Position numbers and translations under genes: made by a program. Below are positions 33,200-42,221 of a DNA stretch of 64,000 nucleotides, piece by piece. The first letter of the stretch is position 1, and every line of letters starts with the position of its first letter. Below the pieces are notes generated by a model that was not told where the DNA came from, ran no database searches, and saw only the letters and a program-made list of their open reading frames with translations. The DNA is from Caldibacillus debilis DSM 16016 (lineage in GTDB: Bacteria; Bacillota; Bacilli; Bacillales; Caldibacillaceae): the NCBI RefSeq assembly GCF_000383875.1, contig NZ_KB912915.1, positions 62,174-126,173 of the forward strand, given 5' to 3'.

Positions 33200-33563
33200 C
33201 CGATCGGGGAAGGCGTCCGCTCCACCCGTTCCCGTAAAAAAAGGCCCTTTCCCCTTTCGGCTACTTCTGCGGCCGGCGGCGGTCATACCATTCCTTGTGA
33301 AAGGGGCATCCGCGCTTTTCAACGATTGGCATCCGCTTCTATTATGCATCCGCCCGCATCGGCGAAAATCCAAGAGAAGACGGGACATCCCCGGCAAGCC
33401 TCCCGTTTCCCCGTCCAAATGCCGGCCGGTTAAAGAATGATCCCGCCTTTCCTTTCCGCTCCCCGCGCAAAGGCCGACGGATTCTGAAAGCCGGAAGATC
33501 CGCGGATTCCCCTGTTATCCAATCCGGGGATGTTGCGTATTAATGACAAAGGGCAGGTTTAGG
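33200..33563. other. Gene-free spacer
   Basis: No gene with a start signal is visible. Confidence 0.4.
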
Positions 33564-33724
33564 CAGACCGGTCGAAAAGGATCCTGTTTCCGCTTCCTTA
33601 GGCAAGGGCGGCAAGCGGAGCGACGGACGGGGACAGACCCGTTGAAACTGACCTTCAACTGGAACGTCTCGATCCCTTTGTGTACGCCGTAGATCGGCAG
33701 ACCCGTTGAAAATGATCTTCCAAC
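33562..33724. repeat. Three direct repeats, about 25 bp, periods 70 and 64 bp
   Basis: GGCAGACCGGTCGAAAAGGA at 33562, GACAGACCCGTTGAAACTGA at 33632 and GGCAGACCCGTTGAAAATGA at 33696 share the core CAGACC-GT-GAAA followed by a pyrimidine-rich part. Spacers are unrelated to one another. The last copy ends 30 bp before the DUF3949 stop. Confidence 0.8.
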
Positions 33725-33755
33725 CCCTTCTTCAGCCTGTTTTGTGGCGCCATTT

Positions 33756-33983
33756 TTAAATCCAAGTGGCGATGATGGCGGGGAGCCAATTCCACCAGCT
33801 GGACTGGAGATTATAATGGAGCTGCTGTTCTTCAAAACTCATATCATCGAACAACTCGTTGTGATTTTTTCCGGTTTGCTTTTTCCGCTCGTTCATCGAA
33901 GAAATATAGGCATATTGAATGGGAACCATGATGCCCGTATAAAGGACCAATATGATCGCAAGGACGATGTAAAAAACCGTCAT
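33756..33983 (-). CDS. DUF3949-type small membrane protein
   Basis: 75 residues with one N-terminal helix (VFYIVLAIILVLYTGIMVPI) and the conserved MSFEEQQLHYNLQSSWWNWL followed by a second hydrophobic end. This agrees with DUF3949, a Bacillaceae family of unknown function. GGAGGGGG precedes the ATG. It stands alone; 309 bp without a gene separates it from megL. Confidence 0.75.
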   Translation of the reverse strand: MTVFYIVLAIILVLYTGIMVPIQYAYISSMNERKKQTGKNHNELFDDMSFEEQQLHYNLQSSWWNWLPAIIATWI

Positions 33984-34224
33984 CTTTCCTACCCCCTCCG
34001 ATTTTTTGCCGAGGACGTTCCTGACATTCTGCCTTTTTTACGAATCAAGCCCCGCGGCGGTTTCATTTTTTTCTGAAAATACCGATACCCTTCCGGCCAC
34101 GCCGCCCGCGGCATCCGCCGACGATGCCCTGGGACGTGGCAGATCAAGAAGTGACGCAGCCGGAATTCAGCGTCCGGAACAAGTCCTCTTCCCCTTCCCC
34201 CGATTTTTCCTTTAAAAATCGCCC

Positions 34225-34253
34225 TGGCATTTTTTTCGGGAATTTCGTATACT
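34225..34253 (+). promoter_or_regulatory. megL promoter
   Basis: TATACT at 34248-34253 is a good -10. The -35 at 34225-34230 (TGGCAT) is poor, 17 bp away. Confidence 0.5.
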
Positions 34254-34258
34254 GTTAA

Positions 34259-34272
34259 TGAAAACGTTTTCA
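34259..34272 (+). promoter_or_regulatory. Catabolite-responsive element (cre) in front of megL
   Basis: TGAAAACGTTTTCA is a perfect palindrome fitting the CcpA consensus TGWAANCGNTNWCA. It lies just downstream of the -10, at about the transcription start, where CcpA binding represses. Confidence 0.8.
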
Positions 34273-34292
34273 ATTGAGAAAGGGGTTTTTCC

Positions 34293-35507
34293 ATGGATTA
34301 TGGAAACCGGATGGAAACGATGCTGATTCATTCCGGATATGACGCCCGCGATTACAAAGACAGCCTCTCCCCGCCGCTATACCTCAGTTCCACCTTTGTT
34401 TTCCCGACCGCCGAGCAAGGTGAACAGCGCTTTTCCGGAAAGGACGACGGATTCATCTATTCGCGTCTGGCCAACCCGACGGTGCGAATCCTTGAAGAGC
34501 GGATGGCCGCTTTGGAAAAGGGCGAGGATGCCATCGCCTTCGCCTCCGGCATGGCCGCCGTCTCCGCCGTATTGCTCCATTTAACGAAAGCCGGGGATCA
34601 TATTCTCTGCTCCCGGGGCATCTACGGCTGCACCTTCGGGCTTTTGCGGCTGTTCCAGGAAAAGAACGGGATCACCTACAGTTTCTGTTCGATGACCGAC
34701 GAAAAAGAGATCGAAGCGGGACTCCGGGAAAATACGGCCTGCATTTTTTTGGAAACCCCGGTCAATCCTACGATGGAAGTGAACGATCTGGAACTGGTCG
34801 TCAAAGCGGCCAGACGCCGCGGCATTCCCGTCGTGGTGGACAACACCTTTTCTTCTCCCTATTTGCAAAATCCCCTCGAGTTCGGCTGCGATTATGTCGT
34901 GCACAGCGCCACCAAATACATCGGCGGCCATGGGGACGTGATTGCCGGCATCGTCGTCGGCAAGGACCGGGAAGCGATGCAACAGTTGAGAAACCGGATT
35001 CAAAAAGACATCGGCGGCATTATTTCTCCCTTCGACGCCTGGCTTTTATTGCGGGGATTAAAAACTTTGCACGTCCGCATGGACCGCCATGTGGAAAACG
35101 CAAAAAAACTTTTTGAATATTTAAAAACCGTTCCCCTCGTGGAAAAGATTTTTTATCCCGGGGATCCGGAAAACAAATATTATCCGGTGGTGAAAAAGCA
35201 AATGCGGGCACCGGGCGCCATGCTTTCCTTTACGGTTAAGGGGGGAAGGGAAATGGCGCAGGCCTTGATCGACGCATTGAAAATGGTGAAAATTGCCGTA
35301 AGCCTCGGCGACGCGGAAACCTTGATCCAGCACCCGGCGACGATGACCCATTCCGCCGTGCCCGCCGAGTCAAGGGAAGCGATGGGGATTACCGATAACA
35401 TGCTCCGTTTATCCGTCGGATTGGAGGCGGCGGAAGACATTATCGAGGACTTCCGGCGGGCCTTTCAAAAAGCGGAAAGGCTTTGGTCCGGCAAGAAACT
35501 CGCCTGA
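34293..35507 (+). CDS. megL: Methionine gamma-lyase / cystathionine gamma-lyase family enzyme
   Basis: 404 residues, full length for Cys/Met-metabolism PLP enzymes. The PLP lysine is in HSATKYIGGHGDVIAG (about residue 209); other family blocks are YSRLANPTVRILEERMAALE, FASGMAAVSAVLLHLTKAGD, ETPVNPTMEVND and HPATMTHSAVPAESREAMGI. The region CSRGIYGCTFGLLRLFQEKN carries a Cys where methionine gamma-lyases have one, which favours methionine breakdown to methanethiol, 2-oxobutyrate and ammonia over cystathionine cleavage; this remains a family-level call. A cre site implies repression by good carbon sources. Monocistronic, with AAAGGGG before the ATG. Confidence 0.9.
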   Translation: MDYGNRMETMLIHSGYDARDYKDSLSPPLYLSSTFVFPTAEQGEQRFSGKDDGFIYSRLANPTVRILEERMAALEKGEDAIAFASGMAAVSAVLLHLTKAGDHILCSRGIYGCTFGLLRLFQEKNGITYSFCSMTDEKEIEAGLRENTACIFLETPVNPTMEVNDLELVVKAARRRGIPVVVDNTFSSPYLQNPLEFGCDYVVHSATKYIGGHGDVIAGIVVGKDREAMQQLRNRIQKDIGGIISPFDAWLLLRGLKTLHVRMDRHVENAKKLFEYLKTVPLVEKIFYPGDPENKYYPVVKKQMRAPGAMLSFTVKGGREMAQALIDALKMVKIAVSLGDAETLIQHPATMTHSAVPAESREAMGITDNMLRLSVGLEAAEDIIEDFRRAFQKAERLWSGKKLA

Positions 35508-35652
35508 CCGCCGCAAGGAAGGAAGAAGGTCCGAAACGCCATACCGGATAGATGGCCGGATCCGGCGGCTTTTGCCAGGGGGTGGACGTACGAACGGGCA
35601 AAAAAAGGGGGCCTCATTTCTTTTACAGGCTGCGAAAGCAGCAATGGGCAAA

Positions 35653-35694
35653 GGAAAGGCTGCCGTCAAAATTTTAAAAGGCAGCCTTCCTTTT
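35653..35694 (+). terminator. Terminator between megL and argS
   Basis: GGAAAGGCTGCC and GGCAGCCTTCC form the stem with TTTT after it. It can serve megL; argS ends 50 bp away on the other strand and may share it. Confidence 0.8.
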
Positions 35695-35744
35695 GGATAT
35701 TTCCCCGCTCCCGGACCGCAGGCACCCTCGTTCGCGCCCGCATC

Positions 35745-37442
35745 TTACATTTGTTCCGGCGCCTTGATCCCCAAAAGCCGCAAACCTTCCTCCAGCACGA
35801 TGGTGATCGCCTTGACCAGGGCCAGGCGGGACGGCCGTTCTTCATCCGTTTCCAAAATCCTTACCGCTCCGTAATATTTATTAAAGGCCTTGGCCAGATC
35901 CAGGACATATTTGGCGATCACCGACGGATCATAGCCGTTGAACGCCTGCAAGACCTTTTCCGGAAAGGCATGGAGCCGCTTGACGATTTCCCAGCTCTCC
36001 CCGTCTTTTAAGCCGGAAAAGGCGAAGGTTTCTTCGCCGCTTTTCCGCAATACCGAACAGGCGCGGGCAAAGGCATATTGGACATAGGGGCCCGTTTCCC
36101 CTTCGAAATTCAGCATGTCCTCCAAGGAAAATTCAATATTGTTCATGCGGTGGGATTTCAGGTCATGGAAGACGACCGCGCCGACGCCGACCATTTTTGC
36201 CGCTTCTTCCTTGTTTTCAAGGCGCGGATTTTTGGCCTCGATGTTTTTTAGCGCCTGGCGGATCGCCTCCTCCAGCACCTCTTCCAGGAGAATCACCCGC
36301 CCTTTCCGCGTCGACATTTTTTTACCGTCTTTCAAATACAGGCCGAAGGGGACGTGAACCATGTCTTTGGCCCATGGATTTCCCATTTTTTCCAAAACTT
36401 TGAACACTTGCTTGAAATGGACGCTCTGCTCGTGGCCGACCACATACAGCGCTTTGGCGAAGCGGTACGTTTGATAACGGTAGACCCCCGCCGCCAGATC
36501 GCGGGTCGCATAGGTGGTGGCGCCGTCAGATTTTCGGATGAGGCAGGGCGGGAGTCCCTCCTCTTCCAGCATCACCACCTCGGCCTGATCGGAAGTGACG
36601 AGCAACCCCTTTTCCTCCAATTGTCGGGCGATCGCGTCCATTTTGTCGTTGTAAAAGGATTCGCCGGTGTATTCATCGAACCCGATCTCCAACAATCGGT
36701 AGATCCTTTGGAATTCCTCCAGGGAAACATCCCGGAACCATTTCCACAGGCGGACGGCTTCTTCGTCGCCGTCTTCCAGCCTTTTAAACCAGCCTCTCCC
36801 TTCTTCCGTTAAAGCCGGATTCGCTTTTTCTTCCTCATGGAATCGCACATATAGCCGGAAAAGCTCCGGAATCGGATTCGCTTTGATTTTTTCTTCCGAT
36901 CCCCACCGCTTGTAGGCGCTGATCAGCTTGCCGAACTGGGTGCCCCAGTCCCCCAGGTGGTTGATTTTCACCGTTCGGTATCCGGCCTTTTCACAGATAT
37001 TTGCCAATGCGCTGCCGATGACCGTCGAACGCAAATGCCCCATGGAAAAAGGCTTGGCAATATTCGGCGAGGAAAAGTCCAGGACGATCGTTTTCCCTTC
37101 ACCGAAGGACCAGCTGCCATAATTCCCTTTCTCCCGCAAAATCCGGTTGACCACCCGGCTTCCGAAGGATTTCCGGTCAAAAAAGGCATTCACATACGGC
37201 CCTAACGCTTCCACTTTTTCAAAGGCCGGATCATGGATGGCGTTGGCCAGTTTTGCCGCAATTTCCTGCGGCGGTTTGCGGAAATGTTTCGCCAATTGGA
37301 AACAAGGGAAAGAAAGATCCCCGTAAGCGGAATTTTTCGGCTGTTCGATGAGCCGTTCCATCTCCTCCGTCCACAGATCTTCTCCGACGGATTTTTTCAA
37401 CGCATCCGCGAAAAGGGATTTGAAATCCGTTTGTACATCCAT
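35745..37442 (-). CDS. argS: Arginyl-tRNA synthetase
   Basis: 565 residues from the ATG at 37442 (GGAGGGTGCGGCAA upstream). The N-terminal additional domain covers about 1-110; the class I HIGH-type motif is SPNIAKPFSMGHLRST (around residue 125), and the KMSKS counterpart is DGKKMSTRKG. The C-terminal anticodon-binding DALR domain ends RLLGIKAPEQM. All parts are intact. Expression is controlled by the T-box in the leader. The open frame extends upstream through the leader, but that part is riboswitch, not protein. Confidence 0.97.
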   Translation of the reverse strand: MDVQTDFKSLFADALKKSVGEDLWTEEMERLIEQPKNSAYGDLSFPCFQLAKHFRKPPQEIAAKLANAIHDPAFEKVEALGPYVNAFFDRKSFGSRVVNRILREKGNYGSWSFGEGKTIVLDFSSPNIAKPFSMGHLRSTVIGSALANICEKAGYRTVKINHLGDWGTQFGKLISAYKRWGSEEKIKANPIPELFRLYVRFHEEEKANPALTEEGRGWFKRLEDGDEEAVRLWKWFRDVSLEEFQRIYRLLEIGFDEYTGESFYNDKMDAIARQLEEKGLLVTSDQAEVVMLEEEGLPPCLIRKSDGATTYATRDLAAGVYRYQTYRFAKALYVVGHEQSVHFKQVFKVLEKMGNPWAKDMVHVPFGLYLKDGKKMSTRKGRVILLEEVLEEAIRQALKNIEAKNPRLENKEEAAKMVGVGAVVFHDLKSHRMNNIEFSLEDMLNFEGETGPYVQYAFARACSVLRKSGEETFAFSGLKDGESWEIVKRLHAFPEKVLQAFNGYDPSVIAKYVLDLAKAFNKYYGAVRILETDEERPSRLALVKAITIVLEEGLRLLGIKAPEQM

Positions 37443-37522
37443 TTGCCGCACCCTCCTGCTTCCGTTTTCTGACTTGAACTTGCACGGGCGTTTCAGGGGA
37501 CGTTTCATCCCGCCCGTTCCGG

Positions 37523-37850
37523 GAAAAAATAAAAAACCCGTCTCTTCAAAGAGACGGGCTGCACCCGCGGTGCCACTCTTTTTAACAACCGAAGGGAAAG
37601 GGCAAAACCCCCGGTTGTTCCCTCGCTGCCGTAACGCGGCCGGGCGGCGGGCTCCTACGCGCGGTTTCGGCGGCGTTTTCGCGGGAGTGTTTCCCCTGTG
37701 GCAGAAAACTTTAGCCCTGCTGCAGCCGCCGGTCAACCGTTTCAGAGCCGCTTCTCGGAAGTGCGCTTCGGAAAAAGGGCGGCATCGGGCTTCCACCGTC
37801 CCCGACTCGCTCGTGCCGCTGTCTTTTTCCTACTCTCTTCTTCATCGAAT
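37523..37850 (-). promoter_or_regulatory. T-box riboswitch of argS
   Basis: On the minus strand the T-box AGAGTGGCACCGCGGGTGCA is followed by a terminator, CCCGTCTCT-TTGA-AGAGACGGG and T-run (37523-37560). Upstream, GATGAAGAAGAGAGTAGG marks the start of stem I. Uncharged tRNA-Arg should stabilise the antiterminator. I could not fix the specifier codon by eye; arginine specificity follows from the gene controlled. Confidence 0.95.
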
Positions 37851-38011
37851 TTTCGGCTTATTTCAACATTTTCGGTTAATATGTAATTATAAAGATTCTC
37901 CCCTGGATTTTCAACATCTATTCGAGTATTTTCCCGTTGATCGGCCATTTTCCGGCCGATGCGGACCGCCGGCGGAGCATTTCCGCCGTCCGGAAAGGCA
38001 GGGCCGAAAAT

Positions 38012-38659
38012 TTACGCATCCAGCAAATCCACCAACGGGATCCGGCAAAAATCGTCCAATACGACGGCCTGTTCCGGGAAACGGCTGCCTTTCGTCACCC
38101 GGTTCGGGATGATGTAGCAGGGGATCCCCGCCCGCAAGGCCGCCGTCGAACCGTTGACCGAATCCTCAATGGCAACCGCCTCTTCCGGCTTCAGCCGCAG
38201 CGCCTCCAAAACCCGCAAATACAGTTCCGGATCCGGCTTTACTTCGCGGACGTCATCTTTTGTCTTGATGACGGAAAAATATGCGTCCAGCCGGAATCGT
38301 TTTAAATGTTTTTCCACCCAATCCCGGCCGGAACTGGTGGCGATCGCCAGGGGCAAACCCTTTTCATGGGCTTCCCGGATAAAGGGGAGGACCCCCTGGC
38401 GGATCTCCAAAAAACCCTCGCGGTTTTCGAACCGCCGGATTAAATCTTTCCGTATTTCCCTTCTGTCCAGCCGGATGCCCAAGTCATGCTCGATTCCTTG
38501 AAAAATGGCGTCGTTCGCCGTGCCGATCCCCTTCGCGAACAATTTTAATGGCAATTCATATTGATAATGCTGCTTGAAATACTCAAAATAGATCTCGTAC
38601 CACAGGCTCTCCGTATCGACAATCGTCCCGTCGAAGTCAAAAATGACCGCTTTCAGCAT
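38012..38659 (-). CDS. HAD-superfamily phosphatase (beta-phosphoglucomutase-like)
   Basis: 215 residues from the ATG at 38659 (a GTG three codons earlier is possible). HAD motif I is VIFDFDGTIVDTES with nucleophile and acid Asp; motif II is LAIATSSGRDWVEKHL; motif III/IV is KPDPELYLRVLEALRLKPEE and AIEDSVNGSTAALRAGI. The helical cap lies between residues 15 and 85. This is the PGM/YhcW-like group that hydrolyses small sugar or nucleotide phosphates; substrate unknown. Monocistronic. Confidence 0.92.
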   Translation of the reverse strand: MLKAVIFDFDGTIVDTESLWYEIYFEYFKQHYQYELPLKLFAKGIGTANDAIFQGIEHDLGIRLDRREIRKDLIRRFENREGFLEIRQGVLPFIREAHEKGLPLAIATSSGRDWVEKHLKRFRLDAYFSVIKTKDDVREVKPDPELYLRVLEALRLKPEEAVAIEDSVNGSTAALRAGIPCYIIPNRVTKGSRFPEQAVVLDDFCRIPLVDLLDA

Positions 38660-38843
38660 ATCCCTCACATCCTGTCCATGCTTTTCGGATTATTAGCGCG
38701 ATGTGCGGCAGACCGTGCGGGCCAATGTTCCCCGGGGAACCGGTTCCGCCTTTAAACAAAAAAATCGAATAGAAGGGGCCCTTTGTCCTGCACCCATCTC
38801 TTCCTGGACATGTGTAAAATTCGAAAACCGGCCGCTAATACAA
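38660..38843. other. Spacer
   Basis: No gene seen. The HAD gene starts at the left edge and the remnant ORF ends at the right. Confidence 0.4.
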
Positions 38844-39089
38844 TCATAAAGGATCAGGAATCTTCTTCAAATACCAATCTTTCTTTTTCCGATAAGGCAA
38901 GCGCTTCCGGTTGCTTTTCCAAAACGGCTGCTGTGAAATCTTCAACTGTTTAGCTAAAGCTCGTTCTCTTTGTATAAACGGAAGCTCATAGTTCCGACAT
39001 CGCGCCTTCGAATGAAGGTTTGCCCCTTTGAAGAACAGCTTTTTCACATCTTCATCAAGATTGCCTGTCACGATAACGGCCCCGCTCAC
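38844..39089 (-). CDS. Unrecognised short ORF, possibly a remnant
   Basis: 81 codons beginning MSGAVIVTGNLDEDVKKLFF and ending KKKDWYLKKIPDPL, rich in Lys and Arg. It starts 6 bp after the stop of the broken nitrilase gene, in a different frame, with no good ribosome-binding site. It might be a fragment of another decayed gene in the same operon. No family recognised. Confidence 0.35.
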   Translation of the reverse strand: MSGAVIVTGNLDEDVKKLFFKGANLHSKARCRNYELPFIQRERALAKQLKISQQPFWKSNRKRLPYRKKKDWYLKKIPDPL

Positions 39090-39095
39090 GCCTTC

Positions 39096-39900
39096 TTACT
39101 TCTCGATTTCAATTCCCGCTAAGTTTTCAAATTCCGACTTGCCGCCCATTAGCGGATTTTCCGGCTCCGATTCACCGTCCGGGAACAGGATCTGAAATCC
39201 ATCGTGCCATGTATGCAACAGCCTTCTCATTGGCAATCGATCAATTCGTTTTTTAAGACATCCGCTCATGACGTGAACCGATTTTGTTTCCGTATCGAAT
39301 ATTCGCAAGCGGGTATCATTTTTTGCGATAGAGATAGGATTTCCGATTTTATCAAAGCGGCAGGCGATCGGGATGGAGCATCGATGATTTTTGTAGAAGC
39401 CGTCTGAATGGCTTGTTCCGATTACGATTGATTTTTGTAAGACGGCCATTCGTTTCGCTTCGTTGATCCATCCGGCGAACTGTTCTTCACTGTACATCCC
39501 GGCTCCAATCGGATGAAAGATGAGGCGGACGGGATTCATTTGATCCAATCCTTCGGATCCCTGGAAAATTTCTCCGCACAATCAATAGCCCATTTTTAAC
39601 GGTCCGTCTTCAACGTTTGACGGAACATACAATTGCTCATGGACGGGCGTTTTCTTCCTGGCTAAAATAATTTCTCCCGGGCGGTTGACGATAAAGGCCC
39701 GATTTTTTCCATTTTTATCTTGATAACCTGAGATGATGGATTGATCGTGATCCTTGCCCATTCACAAACCCGCTTTATTTTTTCATGGGAAAAATACCCT
39801 TCCGGAAAAAATAACATAGTCCGGCACCGGGTTTTTTAGCGGCATTTTCCAATTGTTCCAAACCCTCTTCATGCCTCGGTTGGCCGATGCGTATCTTCAC
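39096..39900 (-). pseudogene. Carbon-nitrogen hydrolase (nitrilase superfamily), broken by frameshifts and an in-frame stop
   Basis: Parts of one nitrilase-fold protein follow in order on the minus strand. From a GTG at 39900: KIRIGQPRHEEGLEQLENAA. After a frameshift: MLFFPEGYFSHEKIKR, holding the catalytic Glu. After another: KDHDQSIISGYQDKNGKNRA, running to a TGA at 39582-39584. In the same frame: LCGEIFQGSEGLDQ with the catalytic Cys, then HPIGAGMYSEEQFAGWINEA, SIVIGTSHSDGFYKN and ISIAKNDTRLRIFDTETKSV. With at least two frameshifts and one stop the gene cannot make an enzyme as it stands. A later segment (39539 onward) could still be translated from an ATG behind AAGGATTGG. Confidence 0.8.
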
Positions 39901-40012
39901 CGTTCCACCCCATGGTTCAAGCAAACGGTTAAAAATACATCTTCTCTTTTTTTCCGAATAACCTTTTTCAATCGTTGAAGAACAAACCGGGAACGTTGCT
40001 GAAGATCCATTT

Positions 40013-40053
40013 AAAAAGGGCGCCCCAAAAGCGTTCGTTTTTGGGGCGCCCTT
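40013..40053 (-). terminator. Terminator of the ABC-transporter operon
   Basis: Perfect long stem around AAGGGCGCCCCAAAA / TTTTGGGGCGCCCTT; on the minus strand it ends in TTTTTAAA. It is about 140 bp after the ATPase stop. Confidence 0.92.
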
Positions 40054-40189
40054 CTGCTTGCATCTGCGTTTTTTCCTGTCTGCCTGAGACGGTTCATGGC
40101 ATGGCGTTGCTGAAAACGGCATTTTTTAAGCCGGGGGAAAGGACCGCCCTCTCCATCCATTCCAAACGGAGCGAACGGGATCCTCCCGG

Positions 40190-40984
40190 TCATCCCAGCA
40201 GCGTCCGGTCTTCGGCCAACTGTTTGCCCCGGATCCGCCGGAATTCGCCGAGGAGCCTGTCGATCGTCCAATTTTTCTTCTCCTCTTCATTCAGTTCCAA
40301 GATGATCTTTCCCTGGTCCATCATGATGAGGCGATTGCCCAAATCCAGCGCCTGCTGCATATTGTGGGTGACCATAAGGGCCGTCAGCCGGAATTCTTCC
40401 ACGATCTGTTTCGTCAAGTTCGTGATCAATTCCGCCCGGGACGGATCGAGTGCGGCGGTATGTTCATCCAACAGCAGGATCGCCGGTTCCGTAAAGGTGG
40501 CCATCAACAAGGAAATGGCCTGCCTTTCTCCCCCCGAGAGCAGACCGACCTTGGCGTTCAGCCGGCTTTCCAGCCCGAGATGGAGGCTCCCCAGCAGCTC
40601 CCGGAATTGCTTCCGCCTTTTTTCCGTCACTCCCGCTTTCAGCGTCCGCCTTCTGTTTCGCGACAAGGCGATCGCCAAGTTTTCTTCGATCGTTAGGGAA
40701 GGCGAGGTGCCGGCCATCGGATCCTGATACACCCGGCCGATGAAACGGGAACGCTTGAATTCCGGCAGCATCGTCACGTCTTTCCCGTCAATCAGCACCT
40801 TGCCGGAATCGGGGGTCAGCACGCCCGCGATCACGTTCATCAATGTGGATTTTCCGGCGCCGTTGCTGCCGATGACCGTCACAAAATCCCCCTTGTTCAG
40901 CTTCAAATTGACGTGATCCAAGGCGACCTTTTCATCCAAGGTGCCTTCGTTGAAAATCTTGACAACCTCTTTGACTTCAAGCAT
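40190..40984 (-). CDS. ABC-transporter ATP-binding protein, TrpZ-like type
   Basis: 264 residues. Walker A GSNGAGKST near residue 40, Q-loop VYQDPMAGTS, signature LSGGERQ, Walker B AILLLDEHTAALDP, then ALMVTHNMQQALDLGNRLIM. The pattern with TSPSLTIEENLAIALSR is typical of ATPases paired with TrpY/branched-chain-like permeases found with a TrpX-type (ABC_sub_bind) protein. It overlaps the permease gene by 8 bp. All catalytic motifs are intact. Substrate (tryptophan or other) is unresolved. Confidence 0.88.
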   Translation of the reverse strand: MLEVKEVVKIFNEGTLDEKVALDHVNLKLNKGDFVTVIGSNGAGKSTLMNVIAGVLTPDSGKVLIDGKDVTMLPEFKRSRFIGRVYQDPMAGTSPSLTIEENLAIALSRNRRRTLKAGVTEKRRKQFRELLGSLHLGLESRLNAKVGLLSGGERQAISLLMATFTEPAILLLDEHTAALDPSRAELITNLTKQIVEEFRLTALMVTHNMQQALDLGNRLIMMDQGKIILELNEEEKKNWTIDRLLGEFRRIRGKQLAEDRTLLG

Positions 40985-41942
40985 TTGCCTTTTCCTCCTG
41001 CCGGACGGAACGCTTTCCGTTTCTCTTGGCTTTTTTCCGCTTTTCCCGCCGCTTTTCGACCAAACCGGGGATGATTAACGCCAGCACGACGATCGCGGCG
41101 GTAATGAGCTTCATGTCGCTGGCATCCATCATATTTTGCTTCAATGCGAAACCGACAATGATCCGGTACAGGATGGCGCCGATCACGACGGCCAGCGTGG
41201 CCCGGGCAATCGTTTTGGCGCCGACCACCGCTTCCCCGATGATGACCGACGCCAGGCCGACGACGATCATGCCGATTCCCATGCCCGCATCGGCGAATTC
41301 ATTGTATTGGGCGAAAAGGGATCCGGAAAGGGCGACATAGGCATTGGAAATCCCCAATCCCAAAATGATCAGTCCGTCGGTATTCGCGGAAAAACTCCGG
41401 ATCATCCGCTTATTGTCGCCGGTCGCCCGCATCGCCAGGCCGATTTCCGTTTTTAAAAACCAGTCCAACATCCATTTGAAGATGAACGTCACGACGAGGA
41501 AAAAGACCAGCAACGCCCACGGGAAGCCGGCGGCGTTCCCGAGGGATTCCACTTGGGACACGACCGTCTCCCGATTCAACAGCGGAACGTTCGGCTTCGA
41601 CGTCACGTTCGGATCGGTGAAGCCCATAATGCGCAAATTGATGGAATAGAGGGCGGTCATCATCAATATTCCCGACAGCAGATTGTTGATTTTCCCCTTC
41701 GTATGGAGGATCCCCGTCAAACACCCCGCCAGGAGCCCGGCGAACAAGGACGCCAAGGTCGCTGCTGCGGGAGGATAGCCGTTATAGATCATCGTCGCGC
41801 TGACCGCGGCACCGGTGACGAAACTGCCGTCCACCGTTAAATCGGGGAAATCGAGAATCCGGAAGGTCAAATAGACCCCCAACGCCATAATGGAAAAAAT
41901 GAGGCCGAGTTCCACCCACTGCAAAACCATCTGTGACAACAT
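40977..41942 (-). CDS. ABC-transporter permease, TrpY-like
   Basis: 321 residues from the ATG at 41942 (GGAGTGAAGCGG upstream); the frame is open further upstream without a site. Eight or nine helices; the N-terminal block ALGVYLTFRILDFPDLTVDG and the internal LPPAAA/HTKGKINNLLSGILMM type pattern mark the BPD_transp_2 permease family. It makes a two-gene unit with the ATPase. No substrate-binding protein gene lies next to it in the window, so the transporter either uses one encoded elsewhere or has lost it. Confidence 0.87.
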   Translation of the reverse strand: MLSQMVLQWVELGLIFSIMALGVYLTFRILDFPDLTVDGSFVTGAAVSATMIYNGYPPAAATLASLFAGLLAGCLTGILHTKGKINNLLSGILMMTALYSINLRIMGFTDPNVTSKPNVPLLNRETVVSQVESLGNAAGFPWALLVFFLVVTFIFKWMLDWFLKTEIGLAMRATGDNKRMIRSFSANTDGLIILGLGISNAYVALSGSLFAQYNEFADAGMGIGMIVVGLASVIIGEAVVGAKTIARATLAVVIGAILYRIIVGFALKQNMMDASDMKLITAAIVVLALIIPGLVEKRREKRKKAKRNGKRSVRQEEKANA

Positions 41943-42221
41943 CCGCTTCACTCCAATGCGAAAATGAAATGAATCGACGATAATTCCGGGAAAAAGAAAA
42001 AGGGGAAATCGGATCGTCCAAACCACTCCGCTGATTCTTGAAGCAAACGCCGGGTCCCTCCCGGCAAGGTTTTTCGCGCCGGAAAGGGAAAACCCGCCGC
42101 ATCGGCCGTTGAAATGGACCGTTCGGATTGATTTCCCCAGGAAAAACGGAAAATTATCGAAAAATATTACTCTTATTTTCACAATGATGGATAAATATTG
42201 TCAAGGGTTAAACATAAAAAA
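41943..42221. other. Spacer upstream of the ABC permease
   Basis: No gene, no riboswitch recognised. Confidence 0.4.

Noticed and set aside
33562-33724. CRISPR array
   Set aside because: Repeats are imperfect, only three copies, step lengths differ, and no cas gene is in the window. Other loci with the same spacing have unrelated repeats.
39582-39584. Selenocysteine or other recoding at the in-frame TGA of the nitrilase gene
   Set aside because: Two further frameshifts upstream already break the gene, nitrilases use cysteine, and no recoding structure was seen.
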